Below the pieces are notes generated by a model. It saw only the letters and a list, made by a program, of their open reading frames with translations. It was not told the origin of the DNA and did no database searches. From assembly GCA_022495005.1 (NCBI GenBank), contig JAGYXB010001324.1, positions 2,914,001 through 2,978,000 of the forward strand: DNA of 64,000 nucleotides. The letters run 5' to 3'. Positions 23,746 through 35,469 of the stretch are shown one piece after another. The stretch's first letter is position 1; each line of letters begins with the position of its first letter. This stretch comes from Rhyacophila brunnea (Eukaryota; Arthropoda; Insecta; Trichoptera; Rhyacophilidae). A program made the translations under genes and the position numbers.

Positions 23746-25116
23746 ATGCTCGTCGAAGGTCAAAATTGAGTTTTTATTGTATTTTCAAACCATGATCCTG
23801 GACACTCCTTAAACGTTGTAGATAATCTATTTATTTAATTTGGAAGCCTTATTATCCTTTATAGTTATTTTAAACATTTGATGACTGCATGAAGTATTTT
23901 TGTTACATAAAATAGTATTCTTTTAAACATCTCGCTCTAATGTTTTAGAATATAGTCATATTTCGGTACATAACTGTGCAGTGGTGTTAAGATTTTTTAC
24001 ATGTATTAATTTTTAAACGTATTTATAAAACCATTAGCATAATTTATTACGAGATAATTTTTGTAAAATATTCACGATAAAAAATTATATTGATAATCTC
24101 TGTGATCCCAAATTTGACAAGAATTAGGCATTTTATTATTCAAAAAATCGGCAAGATTAACACATTTCAAGATAATTCTAAAGATATTTATTATAAGCTA
24201 TGTCTTTGACCATTCAAGTGTGATAAACATCTTATGAATAATGATTGCTTTATATTAATTATTGACCTAAGAATAAGGTAGTTTTTTTTGAAATACGCCA
24301 TTTCTTTTGTTTCCAGTGGTTAAGCTACAACATACGGCCGTAGCCATAAATTGACAAACTATAATTGAAGTAGGGAGTAAAATGATGTTGACGCGCGTAT
24401 TTGAACATGTACCGTTTAAAAAAAAATAAAAAAAAATTGGTTAGGTACATGTTCAAACACGCGCGTTAACATAATTTTACTCCCTACTTTAATTATAGTT
24501 TGTCAATTTATGGCTACGGCCGTATGTTGTAGCTTAACCACTGGGGAATGACAAAAGAAATGGCGTATTTCAAAAAAACACTACCTTATTCTTAGGTCAA
24601 TAATTATTATAAAGCAATCATTATTCATAAGATGTTTATCACACTTGAATGGTCAAAGACATAGCTTATAATAAGTATCTTTAGAATCATCTTCAAATGT
24701 GTTAATCTTGCCGATTTTTTGAATAATAAAATGCCTAATTCTTGTCAAATTTGGGATCACAGAGATTATCAAAATAATTTTTTATCGTGAATATTTTACA
24801 AAAATTATCTCGTAATAAATTATACTAATGGTTTTATAAATGCGTTTAAAAATTAATAAATGTTCAAAATTTTAACACCACCGCACAGTTCTGTACCGAA
24901 ATATGACTATATTCTAAAACATTCGAGCGAGAGGTTTAAAAGAATACTATTTTATGTAACAAAAATACTTCATGCAGTCATCAAATGTTTAAAATAACTA
25001 TAAAGGATAATAAGGCTTCAAAATTATATAAATAGATTATCTACAACGTTTAAGGACTGTCCAGGATCATGGTTTGAAAATACAATAAAAACTCAATTTT
25101 GACCTTCGACGAGCAT
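23746..25116. mobile_element. Giant foldback element D, 1.37 kb near-perfect palindrome
   Basis: Two arms of about 680 bp are inverted copies of each other. The left arm starts ATGCTCGTCGAAGGTCAAAA at 23746 and the right arm ends with its reverse complement at 25116. Landmarks in both arms include GATCCTGGACA/TGTCCAGGATC, the CATATTTCGGTACA block and ACGGCCGTATGTTGTAGC. The turn is at about 24418-24440, a short A-rich loop between two copies of GAACATGTACC-type sequence. The arms differ by only scattered changes by eye. No protein is encoded. A one-armed relative is at 59719-60406. No target duplication is clear, so the superfamily is open. Confidence 0.92.
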
Positions 25117-25714
25117 TGCATGACAACAATACATGAGGATAGTAAATATGATATATTTGCGCAAGTTGAAGGATAGAATTGGGATCATAATCGGCCCAAC
25201 CAGTTATTATTATAACTGTCTACATGAAGGTAATTACTGGAGTGGGTCAAAGGCAAAAAGGCTCCACTTTATCACTTAAACATTGAGATGACTTTAAATA
25301 AATTTATTTGGATTAATTCGAACATTTTAATGAATCACTGTTGTGCATTTCATAAATAGATTGTAGCCCCTTTATTTCATACCTACTCATCATATATTAA
25401 TATTATATGCAAAATATAAACTATGGTAAGTCATAAATTCATATTTAATATTAGTATTTAATATAATATAAATTAGTATTTTTTTTTGATATTTCTAGTG
25501 ACAAAAATTAAAGTACCGATATTCTTTTTTTATATTATATATTCCACGTTTAGTTTTATTATATTTTTCTTATTGGTTTCTTATTGCACATAACGAAGTT
25601 TTTTATTGTCCCTTTTAAAAAGACATTTTTTCCCTATTATTAATTACATTATTAGTGACTGCTATTTTTTATTGTATAGAAGACAATAAATGAATTTTAA
25701 CAATATTTTACGAG
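25117..25714. other. No gene recognised
   Basis: AT-rich spacer without shared repeats. Confidence 0.4.
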
Positions 25715-25852
25715 AAAAGGATGTTAGCCACTTGCCCAACCTAGTAGCTCCATAATTTGACTCAAACACAAATTTAATGTATATTTTCCAAGATTTCAAC
25801 CTGGGGCCCACGACGTTATAAGCCAACGCTTAAGCTGCTCGGCTATCGTGGG
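25715..25852 (-). mobile_element. tRNA-derived SINE family F, copy 3
   Basis: Reversed it begins CCCACGATAGCCGAGC, continues AGCGTTGGCTTATAACG, and ends with TAGGTTGGGCAAGTGGCTAA. The B-box is mutated (GGTTGAAATC). Matches F copies at 30966 and 37028. Confidence 0.72.
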
Positions 25853-27444
25853 AATTCTGGCGAAATTTAGACTTACCCTAGTTTAACTCTTGCATACCTA
25901 CATAATATTATTATATTATCAATCAATAAAATTTTATTTATTTTAAATATATTGAACTTTACAAATTTTTATTCTTATACGCTCACAACACATATTAAAA
26001 CGGTATGTATTATATATAAAGATAATACAGCATAATATGCTATTATAACTCAACCGCAGTAAACTAATAATTGTCAGACTAACTCTGAAAAAGCTAGTAT
26101 AACAAACTGTAAGCTACCCAAATCCCTTGTCAGACAAGAATAGATTAATATGGTTAAAAGAGAAAGCTGTTTTTTTTACATAATAATACGATCGGTTTGC
26201 TTTTAAAAAAATAAGTTACTCGAATCGAAAAGATCGTTTTTTTATTTATTTTGGATTTTCCATGGAATGCACTTGTGTATGTGCATGCACGCCATTGTTA
26301 ACAAGCGATACACACGACACAATAAATACCTAAATCCCTCATCAATCATCCTTTGATCGACAGAATTAAGGAAAAAATATTATATCTCACTAGCGTGTTA
26401 TTTTTACTTTTAAATAAATTAGCCAGACTGGGACGCACAACGAAACGAAGTGACAATGTGAAATGAAATAGTGAAAAAAGTACCGTTCTTTTGACTGAAG
26501 GATAGAGAAGAGGTAGTCGCTATCCCTCAAAACCACCAACCTTACTCGCCGCCTTTTATCCCGCGCCAAAATTTTGTTACTTCACTCGTCTAATCTATGT
26601 TTTATATAGCATGTGAATAGCCAAATACACGTTATATTTAATTTCTCCGAATCCGTGGTTTTAAATGTAACACTCCGACATAAACCCCTACAAATCACTA
26701 GATAGGTACACAAAAAATTTAAATTGAAATCTTAATTTTAAATTCTTAAAGATTACATAATATTGTGATGTAAAATATTTTCGGTTTTATTATTTTTTTT
26801 AATTTATTCTATTACTGTGAAAAAAATTGGAAAAATCGAATAATCCCAATCAAATTACTTGAAAAAGATTGCGCAGCCATGGAATTCTATTTCTGTTAAG
26901 CCTTCTACTGTCATGAAAATGTCGGAAAAATACTATAAAAATTTACATAATAACGAAATCAACAACTCGTTAGAAAGAAATTTTCCCGTAATTCGTATCC
27001 ACACTCACCGACTAGAGACACTATAAAAGCAATACCTTTATGAACTACCATGTTGACCATGACACTTCTGTTATGACGGGAAAATACACCAGTAAGCAAT
27101 AAATATCTCTCTATTTTATTTCAGAGACATCTCAGCGCTGAAGAATTGCTCGTGCTGAAACGTCGCGGCGCTGAATCTTCTCGGACTCGTCTAACGCGCC
27201 ATTTAAAGCTGATTGCTTTCGCATAAAGCTGGCCACTCGCCAAATCTCACAAGCAGGAAACCCAGCCGGCGCTGAAAGACTGGAGAATAGAATAGCACTT
27301 GCTTTATGTTATGCCAGCGTTTTATACCGCAAAAGATAGAATTATAAGAAGAGACTTTAGATTTAGAGGTTTTAGTTTGATTGACTTCAACTTTAGTGTT
27401 ATTATGTTGGTATAACAATGTTTAATATACTCATTATTATATAA
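25853..27444. other. No gene recognised; one GC-richer patch
   Basis: 27120-27280 is much richer in G+C and repeats the word GCGCTGAA (three times). It could be the remains of an LTR or a host regulatory stretch. No open frame in it shows a recognisable product. Confidence 0.35.
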
Positions 27445-27819
27445 CGTCACCTCAATACTACAACTAGATAACTTGATTTTTACTGTTTTTGAGATAGTGA
27501 TTGAAGATGATTCTACATGTCTTTCATTACAAAATGATAAAACTAGGTAATTAAGACGTTAATGAAAACTGTTTCAATTTTGTGTTTGAAAATATTAGAT
27601 AACTTAAAAACAATAAAATATGCATTAAATAAATGAAATAATAATATCTACAATATTTTTTCATACAATTATTGAACATTATTCAATTGCTCCCAATTGA
27701 ACGAGAACAATTTTCCATTTTTATTGTAAATAATAATTATAACCTAGATTTATGTTAATCAAGGAAAGTTTAAATTTCATTTTCCCAATAATGACCAAAC
27801 TAGTAGTATTGAGGTGACG
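27445..27819. mobile_element. MITE with CGTCACCTCAATACTAC ends
   Basis: A 375-bp non-coding element whose first bases CGTCACCTCAATACTAC are repeated in reverse at the right end (GTAGTATTGAGGTGACG). Flanking bases are AT-only (TATAA and ATATA), so the duplication length cannot be read. A partial match to its left end occurs near 275-300. Confidence 0.75.
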
Positions 27820-28764
27820 ATATACATGTAGAAATAACAATGTGTTTAATTTTGAAACTGTGCGTAAAATGCTGAGAATAAACTGACATATAATTAAAAT
27901 ATATCTTCTTCATCTCCATTTTGTCGTATTATCAATGACTATAGGATGTCACTAATATTAGATAATTTTCTTCATATTGTAGGAACTCATTGAAATTGCA
28001 TTTTAATGGGTATGTCTTGGGTAAAAACATATGAATTGTCTAGAATCATAACTCACGTATTCTATATATCTGTCACAAGAGCACTGTTTTTTGTAATTAG
28101 AAGAAAATTATTGCAATCCTTTGAATATTAATGAGTGAGTGAGCCGATTTACATTTTTTTTTAAATCTATTATATAATACTCTTAAGGCTGCAGACACAC
28201 AGCATACTATAATAAATATCTATACTCGCTGATTGGTTAGAAAGGTCTTGATGACAGAACTGACAATATTCATTAAAAAATGTGAGTAATGACACAAACA
28301 GTCAACTTTGTCAACAATTTTCACATTGTTTAAAGTAACTTTTGATAGCCAACTATTCTTTTTATATAGCTTATTGCCTTTATAATCACTTGGCATATTT
28401 AACTTAAAAATGACAAAATTGCAAAATTCTTAGCGACTCTTGTGTCTCTTGAGTACGATGCATGCTGTATAATTTCTACTCTAAAGTCTGCTGGTAAGTT
28501 CTAAAATCTCATTAATTTGGTTATTGGTTTACAAGTACTTAACCACAGTATATACCTAATAATAATTGGATTTAGCACTAATCGTGTCTTGCCGCGGACT
28601 TCAAAACACTTACAGCTAACCGTTGCTACTAACTTCTGTTTATACTCCGCTTATTACCTTATCGTGCCTTGTTGCTGCATTTACAGATTTTTGAACCATT
28701 TCACGCGCATTACCCCAGCCCATACTACGCATTGCTTTCAATGGAAAACATCTATTTTACATTC
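27820..28764. other. No gene recognised
   Basis: The open frame 28517-28813 on the plus strand has no recognisable domain, and its 3' end runs into a hairpin repeat, so I do not treat it as a gene. Confidence 0.4.
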
Positions 28765-28903
28765 TAATGGATTTAAGTTTTGTACTATTCCATTTGAGTA
28801 TGGAATGGAATAGTACAAAACTTACCATAGTACAAAACTTACTATAGTACAAACCACAAACCACTCAAATGGAATATTACAAAACCTAAATCCATTAGAA
28901 TTT
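28765..28903. repeat. Inverted repeat with 40-bp arms and repeated loop
   Basis: ATTCTAATGGATTTAAG with TTTTGTACTATTCCATTTGA (28765-28806) pairs with 28864-28903. The loop contains three spaced copies of TAGTACAAA(AC), so the arm sequence is partly echoed in the loop. Confidence 0.75.
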
Positions 28904-28999
28904 AAAATCAAATTCTATCAAGTACCATCGGTCGATAGTATTAATAATATATATTTTACAACTCCATAAACACTGGTGATGGACATGCCTACCTACTAC

Positions 29000-29305
29000 T
29001 CGGGGTTTGGGTCGAAATCCCTTAGGCCAAAATCCCGAATGGCCGAAATCCCGAAGGGCCGAAATACCAAAAGCCTAAATTACTGTTTGTATTTTTTGTT
29101 TTTCGGGATTTTGGCCTTCGGGATTCCGGCCATTCGGGATTTCAGCTTTCGGGATTTCAGCATTCGGGATTTCAGCCTTCGGGATTTCGGCTTTCGGTAT
29201 TTAGGCTTTCGGGATTTAGGCTTTCGGAATTTCGGCTATTCGGGATTTCGGCCATTCGGGATTTCAGCATTCGGGATTTCGGCCTTCGGGATTTCGTTCG
29301 GCACC
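29000..29305. repeat. Foldback minisatellite of CGGGATTTCGGC units
   Basis: From about 29098 to 29305 an 17-19 bp unit built on TTCGGGATTTCGGC is repeated about a dozen times. At 29018-29075 the same unit is present in inverted orientation (GGCCGAAATCCCGAA). The two blocks can therefore pair. The plus-strand open frame over this region is an artefact of the unit keeping frame and gives a peptide of FR/FGI repeats. Confidence 0.85.
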
Positions 29306-29524
29306 CACTACTCTCTATAACCTATCACTCCCTCATGTGGTTTTGTACACCCTTTCATATTTTAGTACGTACTTAATATTATAAAACAGCTAAAAACTTA
29401 TATTCCAAAAAAAATATTGCATGTGCGTTTAGTTTGTTGTGATTAAAGGTGTATTTTTATAAATCTCCGCCAACACGGATAACGTCTAAATACGCACGTT
29501 TAATTTATGCATTTAAATGATCTT

Positions 29525-29786
29525 TTAACTCTTCGCAGGACAGGCGCGGTGACCCCCTGCAGGATATTTTCCAAAATTGGACCTCTGGTCCGCCAGGGGC
29601 GCGAGCTCCCGAACGGGGTCTGACCGCTCAGATAAATTATTTATAAAATCCTTTTTGCAAACCCTTATATATCATTCCGCCTCGTTAGGCAGGGCTCTTT
29701 TATTTTCTGGCGAGGCGATTCTTAAAGTATGTTTCGCCTGTGCGGATTGGTGTCGGGTAGATTGTTGCCGGCACTTAAAGGGTTAA
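29525..29786. mobile_element. Possible piggyBac-like MITE between TTAA sites
   Basis: TTAA at 29525-29528 and 29783-29786 flank a GC-rich 254-bp stretch. The right end reversed reads CCCTTTAAGTGCCGGC, which is typical of piggyBac-type termini. The left end CTCTTCGCAGGACAGGC is only loosely similar. Single copy in the window. Confidence 0.35.
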
Positions 29787-30148
29787 TGAAGGACCAGTAA
29801 TTAGTTAGCATAGCTAAGTAAAGCATTGTTAGAGAACAGCACACGTGGTATGTTTTTACATGTAGTATTATTTAAAAGGAACTCGCACGTGCAATAGATT
29901 CACCTTATTATAAACTTTGGACTGTACATTCAACATAAAATAGGTAGTTTGATAATAAATAACGAAACAAAAGTTTATGTTGTGAACACGTCCTGTTAGT
30001 TGGTATTTCTGGAATGTTTTTAGTGTAGGTCACTCAGTAGTTAGAGCAAAATAACGTATAGGTTGACAGATTAGATTTTTAGACGTTTATAGCTGCTATC
30101 TTTGTTTTTTAATTTAAATTTTATATTAATGGCATACGTGTTTGATAT
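29787..30148. other. No gene recognised
   Basis: AT-rich spacer. Confidence 0.4.
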
Positions 30149-30951
30149 GGTTACGTCTAAATTGTACGTAAAATATTTCACCGTAGCACAGTTTACCGTG
30201 AGCTGTCTTATCGGAACGAGATGAGCATATACTATAATAATATGGTTTCCAATTCTATTAGATTATATATGAATATTAATTCAATTTTCATAGATGATTT
30301 TGGCAAAATTCATGAATTCAAGAATGGAAACCTAACATAACCCAACCAAATGTTACACTCCCAAATGGTCCTCATTTGGGGATGTCTCTGTAAATCTGGA
30401 GAACCCTAATCGGTACCAAGCCGATAAATAGTAAGGTAAGTAAACCGGCAACGTTAAACATGGTTGGCGGCAAAATTTCATATTGGCAACGCCGCATTGG
30501 TATCGCTTCGTAAGCGGCCATTTTTTTGGCGCTGAGAACGCTGCAAACAGCCAAATCGTAAACATATACATTTCGTCCTATGTAAAAAACATATATAAAA
30601 TGTAGTAACCTAGTAGATATTAACGCAAATAAAACTCGTCGTTTCCGTTACCAATTCCGGTGTGTTATTTGTCCAACTCCAAGTCCCGAACCCAGACGAA
30701 AAACCATAAAAGGATAAAAGTGACACCATCTTTTCACTTTCGCAAATAGAGGGAGATGACACTAACCTAACAAATAATCCATTTTACCGGCTATTTACAA
30801 AATTTGTTTGTTGCTGGCTTCTTGTAAAGTGGAAACCGACAAGAACCGTGTTTTATTTAGACATGAATTTTATGTCAGTACTATACGACCCAAAGAGGCT
30901 GGACGGTCTTTAATATACGACCATGTATCTCCGATACAACATTTCAGGGTG
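30149..30951 (-). mobile_element. MITE family E, copy 5, split by an insertion and truncated
   Basis: Reverse-orientation E copy. 30149-30345 matches the right half of E (GGTTACGTCTAAATTGTACG, ACCGTGAGC, TTATCGGA) and about 30768-30951 matches the left half (GCTGGCTTC, CCGTGTTTTATTTAG, GGACGGTCTTTAATATACGA). About 415 bp of foreign sequence lie between. The outer left end of E is missing after GGTGAA, where SINE F copy 4 begins. Confidence 0.75.
30351..30765. mobile_element. Insert within E copy 5, possible solo LTR
   Basis: Starts TGTTACACTCCC and ends near GGGAGATGACA, so it has TG...CA limits. It carries GCAAATAAAACTCGTCG, resembling the polyadenylation region of the LTR-like segment M (AAATAAAACTCGCT). 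Composition is richer in G+C than the host element. The target duplication could not be read exactly because the joint falls in a CTAACC-rich stretch. Confidence 0.4.
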
Positions 30952-30965
30952 AATTTTTTTTGACC

Positions 30966-31194
30966 ATGTCCGATCCTAATAGGATCATATGGGCCTCCAC
31001 AGAGTAGAAGTTTGTATTAACAGATTTTTGTTTTTTACGAGAAATGGATGTCAGCCACTTGCTCAACCTATTAGGTCCATACCCTGACTCACACACAAAT
31101 TAAAAAAACAATATGTGTACTTGCCAGACCCAGGATTCGAACCTGAGACTCGCGGCGTGATAGTCCAACGCTTAAGCCACGCGGCCACCGTGGA
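30966..31194 (-). mobile_element. tRNA-derived SINE family F, copy 4
   Basis: The best-preserved F copy. Reversed, it begins with GTGGCCGCGTGGCTTAAGCG (A-box GTGGCCGCGTGG) and has the consensus B-box GGTTCGAATCC about 45 bases further. It then runs through CAAGTACACATATTG and TAGGTTGAGCAAGTGGCTGA to a 3' end with GGATCGGACATGG. Pol III promoter parts are intact, but it lacks a cloverleaf, so it is a SINE, not a tRNA gene. Confidence 0.8.
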
Positions 31195-32034
31195 TATCAC
31201 CGCGTTTATTATCTAATAATAGCGATTAAATGGAGAAGCATAATTCATTACTGGCTTTACCTAAAACTCCAATTAGAAAATCTTCGACTTCTCACAAAAA
31301 TTAAAATAAGTAATTATCTCTATGAATAATCCTGTACGAATAAAATAGGGCATAGTTTGTAATAAATTATACAAAATTTAAAAATATATAATATTTTAGT
31401 TACCGATGTAATTTTTGATTTATTTTATTTCTGTGGGAGGGAATCTTGACACGAGGTTATTAACTTGACTTTTTAATAAAAGTACGAACATAACAAAAAT
31501 AATATAATATTATTTATTGAGATAGCTTCTTTACGGTTAGTTAATTGTTGAGTGTTACGCGAAGGCGAAGGCAGAGGCAAAGAGATCTCCTTATCTGATA
31601 CTCGCTAACCTAGTTCAGTATCGGCTACTGTCAGTTGGGACGACTATTTGTTTCAAAAACAATAGAAATTTTATTATTTCTCTTAAGTCAGTAACTGTAT
31701 TATAATAAAATGCTGTGAAACTCAAGCAATTTCTATTTTACTATCAGAAAAGTAACGATTGTTAAGTTTATATATTATATATATATTATATATATTATAT
31801 ACGATAAAAATACTTATATATACACTCAATTATATGTGATATTATGATAGTTTACATTATAATAGTATTATAATCAATTATTTCCGCGTTATTATATTTT
31901 GTTGCATTAGTCTTGATATCTTTATTATATTGAATCGAAAAATATCCGAAATGGCCTTTTTATTGACTATTTGGGGGGTTTCGTTGTTGAGGGACGAGAT
32001 CGCTATGATTGGGGATGACCAGTAGGCGTAGATG
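31195..32034. other. No gene recognised; TA/ATT microsatellite
   Basis: A TATATTA-type microsatellite lies at about 31769-31805. The rest is AT-rich with no shared repeats. Confidence 0.4.
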
Positions 32035-32245
32035 TGGGTGGAGAAGCGAGTTTTATTTTCAGCGTAAACAGTCGGTATAAGAGTATGTTACAATACCTAT
32101 GACACTGTTCCGAAGTCCGATCTCGATAAAACAGAATGATGTGCGGAGCAACTGACACAAGGCTTACTGATCGGACTGAGATAGGGATTGATACTAATAT
32201 GTATTAAGACTGACCCACTCATCAACTATGATCCGCTAATTATTT
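32035..32245 (-). repeat. LTR-like segment M, copy 2
   Basis: Reverse homologue of 7545-7765: reversed it reads TATCGAGATCGGACTTCGG, AACAGTGTCATAGG, then CTGTTTACGCTG and AAAATAAAACTCGCTTC. Homology extends upstream to ATTAGCGGATCATAGTTG. The two copies are well diverged, so they are separate old insertions. Confidence 0.45.
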
Positions 32246-32537
32246 GCATGAATATTTGGTAAATTGCGAGTAATTGCTGATGAAGTTTGCAATTGAGAAA
32301 TCTGCTGCCCTCCGCATTATTGCACTTTGAACTTTTCGATCCCATCAAAGAATGTCACGCATGTAGAATATACTGACTGTATATGCGACGATTGTGTGGT
32401 AGTTTAAATGACTTGCTAATTCTTACACTGTCGAAATAATACTGACAAGGCCCGAAGTCATTGACCGCTACAACTATAATTTAGTCACTTTGAAAAATAA
32501 TTTGGTTTACTTGGCAATGTACGTGACTCATTTAGGT

Positions 32538-32969
32538 GTTGGTATCCGTGTCCGGAAATATATACGTATCCAGTTTGCCGTATCAAACTTCACCATGAGA
32601 TATTGTATCGGAAATATATGGTCGTATATTAAAGACAGTCTAGCCTCTTTGGTTCATATAGTACTGACAAAATTCATGTCTAAATAAAACACGGTTTTCA
32701 TCGGTTCACAGGAAGCCAGCGGACAACAAATTTTGAAAATAGCTGATAATATACTGGATTTTTTCTTAAGTTAGGTTAGATTTTCATTCTTCATGAATTT
32801 TGCCAAACTTGGCTATGAAAATGCTCCACAAACAGCGCGTATTTTTTTCATCTCGGTGCTATAGAGATGACCGTATAGTATACGGTTATCTCTTTTCGAT
32901 AAGAAAGCTCACGGCAAACTGTGCTACGGTGAAATTTAATACGTACAATTTACATGTAACCGTCGGTGT
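32538..32969 (+). mobile_element. MITE family E, copy 2
   Basis: Element 32546-32961, from CCGTGTCCGGAAATA to ACAATTTACATGTAACC. The flanks GTTGGTAT and GTCGGTGT agree at 6 of 8 positions, an eroded 8-bp duplication. Confidence 0.8.
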
Positions 32970-34038
32970 CGTTAGTTTCAAATGAAACTAACTCCTTTCC
33001 AAACTGATTTCATCACAGTTGCAATGCAAGAAGAATCTATCTGTCCTCTACTAAAGACAAAGCATAAATTATTTATTTGTTTTAAAATACACATCTATAA
33101 ATCACTGTGTTTTTCAGCTCTATTCACCATGTATTGAATGATGGCTTTTCTGAGCTGATTACAGTTCTCTCGCCTATGTGTATTTAGTTATCACGTGTAC
33201 TATGTTAATCATGTCATCGATTCAGTAATATTCTATGTATTCATTTCAATATTCAAATTCTTATATAACACTAAATAACTTGATTTTACCACCATGTTCA
33301 GTCTTTTTAAATTTTTTTTTAATTTTCAGCAAATTTTCCCAAACTTTTAAATATAATAACAATAAGACGTTTTGTATACGTGCATTTCAAATGAAAACGC
33401 AGGTATTTGATGAATGTACAATATTATATTTTTCTGCAAACTCTTAACTTTATCAAGTGATAAAAATGATAAAATAAGGAATCTTCTCACGTTTCATAGG
33501 ATTGATATTCGGGCAGCGAGATTACGGTCGACTTTATAAAAGCGAATCCTTTCGAATCCTGCAAGAAGTCACACTGCCTATCCCCTGTTTCTCATCCTAC
33601 ATAGTAATACTTTCTCACCTTATGTCACAATAAATAATCTGTTTCACGCTGTGTGACGTCATCACAAAAAACAATGAATCTCAAATGCAATTTCCTCATT
33701 TTTATATCCACCTTATACCTAGGTACTACATACAATAAATTATTGCTTTCAAAAACATATTTTTAGCACATAGTGCTTAGGGTGTTTTTTTTTTGCAAAT
33801 AAAAAGAATTATTTCCAAAAACTTTGAAAACCGTTGATGTAATAGTATACTTATGAATTGATGTATTTAACTGCAAGTTGTTTTGCATTGTGATATATTT
33901 TGTGAAGTATACTTCGGACTTCAGAAACCTAATAAAAACTTGTTTAAAAATATTGAATGTGTTCCCACTGCTAAATATACCCTACTTGCATTTTTTATGC
34001 ATGAATAATATAATTGCTTTATATTTTATTATTAGTAT
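32970..34038. other. No gene recognised
   Basis: Open frames at 33235-33447 and 33878-34102 are short, rich in F, N, I and Y, and not recognisable. Confidence 0.4.
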
Positions 34039-34740
34039 ATACCTACCAGTAGTGAAGGGTGGAGGTAGGCTGTTAAGATCCGCCATAAATAGTGCTCATT
34101 AAACTTTGTTAGTCATACGTTTTTATTCAATTAAGACTGCAATTTACAGGTGGTATTGATAAATGTTTAAAAATCAATTTACCCTGTTTTACCAAACCAT
34201 AATAGTTTTGGTATATTTTGGGCGAAACGTCAAAATTGTGCACACTGTTTCATTAATACTAATTTATTTTCATTGTATTAACCCATAGCTTACGGGCCGC
34301 ACAAAATTGTGTTTTTGCTAATTACTTTTCAAATGCAAATTAACACGTTAATTACAAAATTAATTAAAAGGGCCCGTAAGCATTGTGTTAAGAATACATT
34401 TATTATTACACATATTTTTGGTTCATTTTTTAAATTCATTAAGCCCTGCCTAAACCAAAATATAATAGATAAAAATATTATTTTATCTATAATCTATTCA
34501 AATTGATGTATGATTTAATTGCATCATTTTAGATATTTTATCGATATACGAGTATTTTTTGTCTATTATCTATTATGGCTTGGTATTCGCAGGGTTTAAT
34601 TCAATTTTAAAAGCTAACCAATACCATCTGTAAATAATTGTCGTATTATTTCAATGAAAACAAATACGTATGCCTGACAAAGTTTAGTGTGCACTTTTTA
34701 TGGCGGATCTTAACAGGTCTCCACCCTTCTTCAAACCTAC
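34039..34740. mobile_element. hAT-like MITE family C, copy 2
   Basis: Element about 34047-34732 with foldback arms. It starts CAGTAGTGAAGGGTGGAGG, and the right arm ends CCACCCTTCTTC. The flanks ATACCTAC and AAACCTAC agree at 7 of 8 positions. The interior is about 150 bp longer than in copies 1 and 3 and includes a stretch around 34280-34380 (GCTTACGGGCC, repeated inverted as GGGCCCGTAAGC) not seen in them. Confidence 0.8.
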
Positions 34741-34779
34741 TGTTACTTATTGATTTCAGGCCACCTTCATAACAGTTGC

Positions 34780-35245
34780 AAGATAAAAAGAACTTTTTGT
34801 ATACCTACCACGTTTTTAAAGTTTCTGTTGAATCATAATATAAACTTGACAATTCTATTTATTAATAAAAACTTTTTATTGTACTTGATATAAATACTGA
34901 ATAAATATTATAGAATATTGAAATATCATATCAATATAATTTAGTTGCTAGGTAGGACCCACTTATCAACCGACAATAATAACTTTCCATACAAAACAGA
35001 ATTAACTGAAAATGAATTCAATTCTGCTTGAAAGTGGCTAAAAGTATTAAAGAATGTATTGTCGTCGTGTTCTGATATATTCTAAAAGTTTCAAATGTCT
35101 AGCTAGTCGGGAAGTTAATTAAGAATCTTCAATCGTCCAATACAAATCTTGGAAAAACAAGAAAAAATATGTACTGGACACACAAGAAAAAATCTGCACC
35201 GGACAAACAGGAATACGAGCTAATTAAAACGTGGTAAAAATAGGA
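34780..35245 (-). repeat. Dispersed repeat A, copy 2
   Basis: Reverse copy of repeat A: AGATAAAAAGAACTTTTTG at the left and CGGACAAACAGGAATACGAG at the right. The GCGTTACTATGGAAATC block of other copies is deleted, and near 35165-35195 a short ACAAGAAAAAA-type segment is duplicated. Confidence 0.83.
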
Positions 35246-35469
35246 TTAATTGAGATTTTTCAGGAGTTATGTCTGTAAAAAAATATATAAGATCTCGCAT
35301 GGTGAAATATTTTTATTGAATCGCCTAATTTATATTAGAAAATAAACATTACGTTTCTATACAATATGGCGTCGATATAGTATTATATTGGTAAATAAAT
35401 GTGGGGCTCCAAAACCCCTGCAGAAATATTAGGGTCGTTGGTTACTTACTTATTTAAACTGGTGCTACA

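Noticed and set aside
28976..29320. 114-codon frame with repeated FRDF/FGIS units
   Set aside because: It is the translation of the CGGGATTTCGGC minisatellite. The periodicity is that of the DNA, and no such protein family is known to me.
31100..31194. Possible tRNA gene on the minus strand
   Set aside because: A- and B-boxes are good but acceptor and anticodon stems do not pair, and the sequence continues into a body shared with four other loci, so it is a SINE.
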